This document shows, in pieces, positions 1 through 5,200 of a stretch of DNA of 7,697 nt. The notes beneath the pieces are model-generated. The model was not told where the DNA came from, searched no databases, and was given only the letters and a program-made list of their open reading frames with translations. Origin of the DNA: an uncultured Spirochaetales bacterium. Its GTDB lineage: Bacteria > Spirochaetota > Spirochaetia > Treponematales > Treponemataceae. Each line of letters starts with the position of its first letter. Within the stretch, counting starts at the first letter, position 1. The DNA is taken from contig CAMGSV010000123.1 of NCBI GenBank assembly GCA_946061495.1, positions 1 to 7,697 of the forward strand, in the 5' to 3' direction. Made by a program: the position numbers and the translations under genes.

Positions 1-1
1 C

Positions 2-517
2 ATTGCAGACAACAAAAACTTCTGATTCAAGGCAACAATCCTGCAATGTGTCCATGTATTGCAAAGTCGCCTTGTAATCCAGAGGCGAACATTTGCCGCT
101 TACAATGATTGTATCAGCTGCAAAAACAGCGTTGCGCGTCTGTGCGTTCCAAGTTCCCGGCGGGTCAATAATGATATAGTCGTATTTTTCTGCAAGACCC
201 TGTTTTTTGATTTCCAGCTTTAATTTCGTGTCCATTACATTTGAAAGCATGGATAAATCCAGGTCTTCCGGGATAATTGAAAGACTTCCGCCGCTTTCAT
301 GCTCTTTGAGCAAATACGGCTGGACTTCGCGGCCTGTAAGAAGAAGTTTTGAATTCTGGTCTTGCAAAACTTTTCCGTAGACTTCTGAAATGCTGCAATT
401 CGGATCAAGGCCGATTATCAGCACTTTTTGAGCGTGCCTGTAAAGAAATTCTGCAAGCAGTGTGTTCAAGGTGGTTTTTCCTGTGCCGCCTTTTTTGTTG
501 GTTGTCGTTAAAATCAT
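2..517 (-). CDS. parA: ParA-family partition ATPase, C-terminal part cut off by the window edge
   Basis: This is a ParA/Soj/MinD-type P-loop ATPase that drives segregation of plasmid-like DNA, normally with a ParB-type partner bound to a centromere site. The reading frame begins at ATG 517-515 and stays open for 172 codons to the left edge, so the C-terminus and stop lie outside. Residues 8-16 read NKKGGTGKT, the deviant Walker A motif with the signature lysine before GG. Residues 36-41 read IIGLDP, the A' region, and residues 131-137 read DYIIIDPP, the Walker B region, followed by a typical AAD-TIIV strand. One oddity is that the first aspartate of the usual DLDPQ A' motif is glycine here (GLDPN). 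A clear AAGGAG lies 7 bases upstream of the start. The gene follows ssb by 44 bases and is probably co-transcribed with it. A ParB-like gene could lie to the left, outside the window. Confidence 0.9.
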   Translation of the reverse strand, partial: MILTTTNKKGGTGKTTLNTLLAEFLYRHAQKVLIIGLDPNCSISEVYGKVLQDQNSKLLLTGREVQPYLLKEHESGGSLSIIPEDLDLSMLSNVMDTKLKLEIKKQGLAEKYDYIIIDPPGTWNAQTRNAVFAADTIIVSGKCSPLDYKATLQYMDTLQDCCLESEVFVVCN

Positions 518-524
518 GGTTTTA

Positions 525-530
525 CTCCTT
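525..530 (-). promoter_or_regulatory. Ribosome binding site of the ParA gene
   Basis: The minus strand reads AAGGAG with 7 bases before ATG 517-515. This fixes the start of the ParA frame, which begins only a few residues before the Walker A motif, as is usual for short plasmid ParA proteins. Confidence 0.75.
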
Positions 531-561
531 ATGTTTGATTTTCCGCTTTGGTTGCATTTAT

Positions 562-1035
562 TTAGAACGGTATGCGTTCGCCGTTTTCGTCGTACATTTC
601 CGGCGGCACATCGTCAAAATCCGGGGCTTCCGGCGCAGGGCTTGAATAGCCTTGTGAAGCAGGCTGTGTTCCGTTTGCGGCAACATTTGCGCGTTTGCCT
701 TCGCCCGGTCTTCTTAAAGCTCTTACCCTGGTGGCACGGATTTCAACGCGTGAAAACTTTTTGCCGTCTTTTTCCCATGAAGAAGTTTTAAGTTCTGCTT
801 CAACGAGAACTTCACGACCTTTTGTGTATTCAGAAAGATTCTTTTTTGCGCTCTCACCCCAATAGCTAATATCAAAGAAATTGGTTATTTTTTTCCACTC
901 ATTCGTCGAGCTGTCTAAATAATCTTTGTTTACTGCCAAAGAAAGCGTTGCAACGGCACTGCCATTGCTCAACGTGTTCAAGGATGCGTCTTTTGTAAGC
1001 CGCCCCTGCAAGTAAAGCACGTTTAAATCACTCAT
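562..1035 (-). CDS. ssb: Single-stranded DNA-binding protein (SSB)
   Basis: This 157-residue protein is an SSB, which coats single-stranded DNA during replication, repair and transfer and recruits partner enzymes through its C-terminal tip. Residues 1-107 form the OB fold: the opening MSDLNVLYLQGRLTKDA matches the bacterial SSB start, NFFDISYWG at 52-60 is the core strand, and SSWEKDGKK at 85-93 carries the conserved tryptophan that stacks on bases. Residues 108-135 are a flexible A/P/Q/S/G linker. The tail has acidic clusters (DFDDVPPE, DENGE) and ends in IPF, so the protein-interaction tip is kept, but the acidic run is broken compared with the classical DDDIPF. The start overlaps the stop of the upstream 85-codon gene in ATGAGTGA, suggesting translational coupling. 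AAGGAG lies 9 bases upstream. An element-borne SSB usually supplements the chromosomal copy during transfer or replication of the element. Confidence 0.95.
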   Translation of the reverse strand: MSDLNVLYLQGRLTKDASLNTLSNGSAVATLSLAVNKDYLDSSTNEWKKITNFFDISYWGESAKKNLSEYTKGREVLVEAELKTSSWEKDGKKFSRVEIRATRVRALRRPGEGKRANVAANGTQPASQGYSSPAPEAPDFDDVPPEMYDENGERIPF

Positions 1036-1285
1036 TGCCTTTTTCTCCTTCTGGTTTCTGCAATTTATATTCCGGGTGTTCTTTAACCCAAGATTCCAAA
1101 ACGACCGTGTGGCCGCTGTATGTTACAGGGCCGTCATGGTTCATAACCTTTGTATAAAACTGGTAATAGCTGAATTCAAAATCTATTGCAGCCTGGAAGA
1201 GTGAAAAGAAATAGATTCCATCAACATAAACCGGACGACAATACCGATTACGGTGCGGTTTTGGATTCAACACTTTTTTATACAA
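1028..1285 (-). CDS. Small protein of unknown function, possibly a NUMOD1-like DNA-binding protein
   Basis: This 85-residue frame runs from TTG 1285-1283 to TGA 1030-1028 and overlaps the ssb start by 8 bases. I do not recognise it firmly. Residues 17-62 have a plausible pattern: a short beta hairpin with RPVYVDGIYFFS, a helical stretch with paired alanines (FQAAIDFEF), then a second helix and GPVTYSGHTVV. This resembles the NUMOD1/IENR1 type of small helix-turn-helix module found beside phage and mobile-element genes, but the match is by eye and weak. The tail (residues 66-85) is charged. Its start is uncertain. An in-frame TAG lies just upstream, so the only options are TTG 1285, GTG 1273 and TTG 1270, and none has a classical AGGAGG; only a run of nine G precedes the TTG. 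Tight packing between two genes on the same strand supports it being real. Confidence 0.65.
   Translation of the reverse strand: MYKKVLNPKPHRNRYCRPVYVDGIYFFSLFQAAIDFEFSYYQFYTKVMNHDGPVTYSGHTVVLESWVKEHPEYKLQKPEGEKGNE
1045..1050 (-). promoter_or_regulatory. Ribosome binding site of ssb
   Basis: The minus strand reads AAGGAG 9 bases before ATG 1035-1033. It lies inside the last codons of the upstream 85-codon gene, so ssb can be translated by its own initiation as well as by coupling. Confidence 0.7.
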
Positions 1286-1305
1286 GCCCCCCCCCTAAGC
1301 GTCAC
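1277..1305 (-). promoter_or_regulatory. Putative promoter with a poly-G tract in its spacer
   Basis: On the minus strand GTGACG (1305-1300; 4 of 6 to TTGACA) is followed by a 17-base spacer, CTTAGGGGGGGGGCTTG, and TATAAA (1282-1277; 5 of 6 to TATAAT). The spacing is the sigma-70 optimum at exactly the present tract length. Transcription would begin near 1270, inside the 85-codon gene, and so would serve ssb and parA. The match is by eye only. The first hexamer overlaps the coding end of the BRO-domain gene, so the resemblance may be accidental. Confidence 0.4.
1287..1295 (-). repeat. Homopolymeric tract of nine G between two genes
   Basis: Nine consecutive C on the plus strand (G on the minus strand) begin with the last base of the TAG stop of the BRO-domain gene and end two bases before the TTG start of the 85-codon gene. 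Runs of this length are prone to strand slippage. A change in length would not alter either protein frame, because the stop precedes the tract and the start follows it; it would only change spacing in the promoter or translation-initiation region. A sequencing or assembly length error is also possible in such tracts. Confidence 0.85.
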
Positions 1306-2110
1306 TTTCTGAAAATTCAATTCCAGTAAAAACAAGAATCAATTCACCGTTTACCCGCTTTTGTTTGTAATCAACGAATTTTCCCATTATTTTTTGAACA
1401 CGGCGGACAAACGTATTTCTTGAAAGACAGTTGCCTGCACACCATGTTTCGTAACGCTCATATAATTTAGAAACAGGAACAAAGCCAAAATCTACGACCT
1501 TGCAGACTTCAAAAATAAAATTTTTAATTCTCATGTCTTCGTCTGAAAACAAGGCAGCGGAATTTTCTCCGGCTGCATTTCCGACAATTCCCTGTATTGC
1601 GGAGCGGGTCAAAAGTTTCTTTTCGCCCAATTCTTCCAGATGTTCAAGGATGTATCTGTTAGCACGGAGCTGTGCGATTTCGAGCTTTTTCTTTTCCTGT
1701 TCTAATTCTGTATCAAGTGTGACTGTGTAAGTTCCTGTTTTGCGGATTTGTGGAAGGACTTCATTTGTTACCCAACGGCGGAATTCTTTTGCAGCTTCTT
1801 TTCTGCTCATAAAGATTGCGTGATACAAGCCCGGTTCATTTATAACAAGCATTTCTTGATTTCCGCCAGAGGTGGGAATAGTGCAGGATGCGGTTTCATC
1901 TGAATCAAGAGATTGTATTAGATTCCAGGCTTTTGGATAATCTAAAGCAACGGCGACATCTTTTCCAACAAACCATGTATCATTTTCAAGCTGGACAGTT
2001 CTAACAAGCGTATCGCCAAAAGCCCACGACTGAACTTTTTTGACTAAAAGGGTGCTTGAATTACAAGCCCCCTTTGTAATGCTTTTTGTTCCTTCACTTA
2101 ATGATTCCAT
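1295..2110 (-). CDS. BRO-N domain antirepressor-like protein with a C-terminal winged-helix-like domain
   Basis: This is a 271-residue protein of the BRO/antirepressor family of phages and mobile elements, which bind DNA or act on repressors to control element genes. Numbered from ATG 2110, residues about 23-126 are the Bro-N domain: VRTVQLENDTWFVGKDVA, then the VINEPGLYHAIFMSRK segment and FRRWVTNEVLPQIRKTG, all hallmark patterns. Residues 130-175 are a charged helical linker. Residues 198-266 (VPVSKLYERYETWC, SRNTFVRRV, then VNG and FTGIEF) resemble the winged-helix domain at the C-terminus of D5/P4-type phage primases. The frame is open up to ATG 2182, but I prefer 2110: the extra 24 codons run through a terminator hairpin and lack a ribosome site, while AGGGG lies 8 bases before 2110. 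The gene ends in TAG, directly at the poly-G tract, 9 bases before the next gene. Confidence 0.88.
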   Translation of the reverse strand: MESLSEGTKSITKGACNSSTLLVKKVQSWAFGDTLVRTVQLENDTWFVGKDVAVALDYPKAWNLIQSLDSDETASCTIPTSGGNQEMLVINEPGLYHAIFMSRKEAAKEFRRWVTNEVLPQIRKTGTYTVTLDTELEQEKKKLEIAQLRANRYILEHLEELGEKKLLTRSAIQGIVGNAAGENSAALFSDEDMRIKNFIFEVCKVVDFGFVPVSKLYERYETWCAGNCLSRNTFVRRVQKIMGKFVDYKQKRVNGELILVFTGIEFSESDA

Positions 2111-2118
2111 CAGATTTA

Positions 2119-2123
2119 CCCCT
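2119..2123 (-). promoter_or_regulatory. Probable ribosome binding site that sets the start of the BRO-domain gene
   Basis: The minus strand reads AGGGG, 8 bases before ATG 2110-2108. It lies just after the U-tract of the upstream terminator, so translation from here needs either transcription read-through or a promoter close to or inside the terminator region. Confidence 0.5.
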
Positions 2124-2168
2124 AAAAACAAAAAAGCCCGGCGAGATGTCGTCTTTCCCACCGGGCTT
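2122..2168 (-). terminator. Intrinsic (rho-independent) terminator between the giant gene and the BRO-domain gene
   Basis: On the minus strand AAGCCCGG (2168-2161) pairs perfectly with CCGGGCTT (2141-2134), an 8-base GC-rich stem with a 19-base loop, followed directly by a U-rich tract TTTTTTGTTTTT. The opposite strand lacks a U tract after the stem, so it works leftward only. It ends transcription of the giant gene, whose stop is 88 bases upstream. It also lies 24 bases before the start of the BRO-domain gene, so it separates that cassette or acts as a gate in its leader. Confidence 0.85.
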
Positions 2169-2244
2169 AAAGCGGAAAACATAGGAGTATTTCACCCATG
2201 CTTTAACCACCCAATAAAAAATGAGTGGTTAGTAAAGACGACAT
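2146..2244. repeat. 11-base inverted repeat, one arm in the terminator loop
   Basis: ATGTCGTCTTT occurs on the plus strand at 2146-2156 and its exact complement AAAGACGACAT at 2234-2244. In the leftward RNA the upstream arm (2244-2234) can pair with the terminator loop (2156-2146). A perfect 11-base inverted match within a span of about 100 bases is unlikely by chance (roughly one in a thousand by simple counting). It could form a pseudoknot or a competing stem, or be a pair of protein-binding half sites. Confidence 0.6.
2204..2231 (-). promoter_or_regulatory. Hairpin upstream of the terminator in the intergenic leader
   Basis: TAACCAC (2231-2225, minus strand) pairs with GTGGTTA (2210-2204) across a 14-base A/T-rich loop. 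It lies between the stop of the giant gene and the terminator. It may be a 3'-end stabiliser of the giant mRNA, part of a leader fold, or an operator for a dimeric protein; nothing in the sequence decides among these. A weak promoter-like pair, TTAAAG (2206-2201), 17 bases, TATGTT (2183-2178), begins within its 3' arm and would put the start of transcription just before the terminator. Confidence 0.4.
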
Positions 2245-2255
2245 GAACTAACAAC

Positions 2256-5200
2256 TCATTTTCTACATCTATTTTTAAAGGATAAAATTGATAGAATAAG
2301 GCTTGGGATTGACACCAAATTGTCTGTGTTGTAGGATGAGTTAATCACTCTGGTGTTTATGCCTTGGAGTGGCACATGGCCGCCTGCCTTCTCTTGAAGC
2401 CACGCGGCTACTCGGCCGACTTCTTTGTCCATGTAGACAATTTGGTCGGCCGTTTTAATTTGCTTTACAAAATCTTTCACGTCCTTGTTATGGGAGCTGA
2501 TGATAATTTTGTTTTCTTCTTTGAATATGACAATCGACTCCACCACACGCCTGTTTCCGGATTCCGTGCGGTAGAAGGATTTTCCATAGACATGGACCGG
2601 CTTGAACTGTTCTGATTTTTCGTCGTATGTTTCCTTTTCCAGTACCAGCGAAGGTTGTGTGAGTGTAAGATAGGCGGCAGCAAGTAAATTATTTCTGTCT
2701 GGTCTTTGGAATTTTTCGTATTGATTTTCTCCCATTTTTAATGTTTCTATGGGACTTTCCACATATCCTCTATCAAAAAGTTTTTTATAATTGTCTCGAG
2801 TTACTGCAAGTTCTGGAAGCTCTACAGCCGTTGCGTTGAGAACTGTTTCCAAGGTGTCTTTCAGAGGCCTTGTGGAATCGTTGTAAGAAGGTGTTTGGTC
2901 AAAAGCAAACAATTCCAGCTGGCCGTACTTGCCCACGGAATATTCTATTGGTGGTTCAGCTTCATGGGCTTGGGGGATGTTGGGAGGTTCGTTTGGTGAA
3001 GGCTGCTGTGCTTCGGCTTCTTGTGCTGGCTGCTGTTCATGCCCTCTGTCTCCTTCTGCACTTTTCTCCTTGGGAGGCACTTCCCTGGTGTTTTCGATGA
3101 TGTGGCCAGCCATGCTCAACACTTTCTGGTCAAAGGAAATGGATGCGGCCTTCTTCTCCAAGAGGACTGCCTTTTCTTCTGCTATTATTTCATCTCTGCT
3201 GGAAGCCACCAAATCAATCTGTCTTTGGATCATCTCCTTCTGTCCTTCAAGGGAGGACTCCAAGCTCTTGAATGCTGCCTCATCGGTAATTCCCATCTTT
3301 TGCAGATGGCGGTTGATTGCATCAATTTTGGAGGTGAGCTGAATAATTTCTGTTCTACTATTTTTTACCCCCTCTTTTGCCAGATTCTCATTAAACCACT
3401 TTTCTCTCTTTTCAGGAAAGTCAAGTCTTTCCTGCATTTCCTTGCGGGATGATTCCGCCATTTTAAGCAGGTCTTGGAGATTTGCTTTTTTAAGGCTGAT
3501 TTCATTCAGCGTAGAAATTCTTGCATTGACAACAGTCAGCTCCTTTTTCATCTCAACCGTTTTCTGGGAGATAATGAAGTCTGCCTTTCGTTCCGGGTCT
3601 TTTATAAGATCGAATTTCAGCTCCTCAGGATTGATGCTGGACACATCCAGGGCATCATCACCTTTATAGCTGAAAATGTCGTTGATACGATTGGTTTTTT
3701 CATCATGTTTTTGGAAAATGAGGCTCTCTATGCTATCTTCCATCAATGGGTACATGATATGAACACGTTCCTGTTTATTGCCCTGTCTCCAGATTCTTCC
3801 TTCCACTTGGATTGTCTCGGTGGGATTCCAGTCTAACATGGTATTATATAAGGCGATGCTGTTACCGTTTAAGTCCACACCCTCAGAAATCTTTTTGGAG
3901 CCGATGAGGATTTTCAGTTGATGAGATTTGTTGTTAAAATTGCTGGTCATTTCATCAATCTTTTCTTCTGAAAGATTGTCACCTGGGCGGATAATGCCAA
4001 TACAGGAAGCTGGAACCCCTCTTTTTACCAGGGCATCCTTCACTGAATCCATTTCCTTGACACCGTAAGGCATATAAATAACTTGGCCACATTCAGGCTT
4101 TTCTTTCCAAACTTGGCTTGATGTATCACAGACATACTGTAGTTTGGGGGAACTCTCTACAATATCTGTAGGAAAATCCTCTATTTCTGGGTATTCTGAT
4201 GAATCAAGCAAGGCAGGGGAGACCATGGCCATCCGCATATTGTTCATTGCAACCAGGACACCGCCCTTATCCTTTTCTGCTGGATCCAGCATTCTCTCTG
4301 TTTCCTTGGCTACAATCATTTTTTGAACTTCATTCATTTCCAGCTGGATTTGATGCTGTTCCTTGTTTGGACGTTTTATTCCAGCCTCTTCTCCGTCAAC
4401 TTTATCAATGAATTGTGTTATGAGAGATTGCAGCGACTGTGGATTACGGAAGGACTTCATCACCGACTTGGACTTGATGACTCCCTTTGCATCAACAGCC
4501 CATTCATTGGTGACATTAGCGTATTCGGTACAGAAATCTCTGATGTCATACACACCACTTGATTTAAGCTGCTCACGACCTATGTAGGAAAGCATGGAGT
4601 AAACTTCCAAAGGAGAGTTAGTGAAGGGAGTTGCAGTAAGCATAAAGACATTACGATTGTCGTTGTTTCTCTGTACCATCTGTGTGATTGCGAACATCTT
4701 CATGGCACGCATGGAAGGCTTTCCTTGTCCGAGCCCAGGGAATTCCTGGGACATTCCCTTACTGTCTGGCTTGGAGCTTCTTGGCACTCTAAAAAGATTC
4801 TTAAACCGATGGGCTTCATCCACGGTGATGTGGTCAAATCCACATCGCTCAAAAAATACATAGTCATCTTTCGTTTGAGAGGCACTGCCGATTTCATCGT
4901 TTATAGCAGAAATTGCCTTTGCACGGATTTGGGGATTATCAGAATGTGCTTCATCAGATTTACCCAATAAGTTGGAAAAATCCTCAAACAAAGCTCCTTC
5001 AATGGATTCATCCTCAAAGGTGATTCGCTGCAATGCCTCATTGGTACAGAAGGAAATGGAACCTTCTGGAATGGAAAGTCCATGGTTTCCATTATTGAGA
5101 TTTTTCAGTGTATTTGGACTGAAGTTTGCCAAGTCATTGATGGGAATGTTTGGAAATAATTGGGTAAAGTCATTGATCCACTTGGTATATACTGCTTTGG

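Noticed and set aside
349..791. Two plus-strand frames of about 100 codons opposite parA and ssb
   Set aside because: They are antisense to two well-supported genes, their translations are cysteine- and phenylalanine-rich nonsense, and no ribosome sites precede them.
1281..2072. 11-base direct repeat TACAAGCCCCC at 1281-1291 and 2062-2072, flanking much of the BRO-domain gene
   Set aside because: Several 11-base repeats are expected by chance in a window of this size, and the copies are not placed like insertion or attachment sites.
2050..2072. Imperfect hairpin inside the start of the BRO-domain gene
   Set aside because: It is short, contains a mismatch, has no U tract and is not tied to another signal.
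2111..2182. 24-codon N-terminal extension of the BRO-domain protein to ATG 2182
   Set aside because: It would encode the terminator hairpin and U tract, has no ribosome site, and adds no recognisable domain sequence; ATG 2110 is preferred.
2929..3452. Plus-strand frames of 137 and 143 codons opposite the giant gene
   Set aside because: They are shadows of the coiled-coil coding region; the sense strand carries clear domain continuity on both sides.
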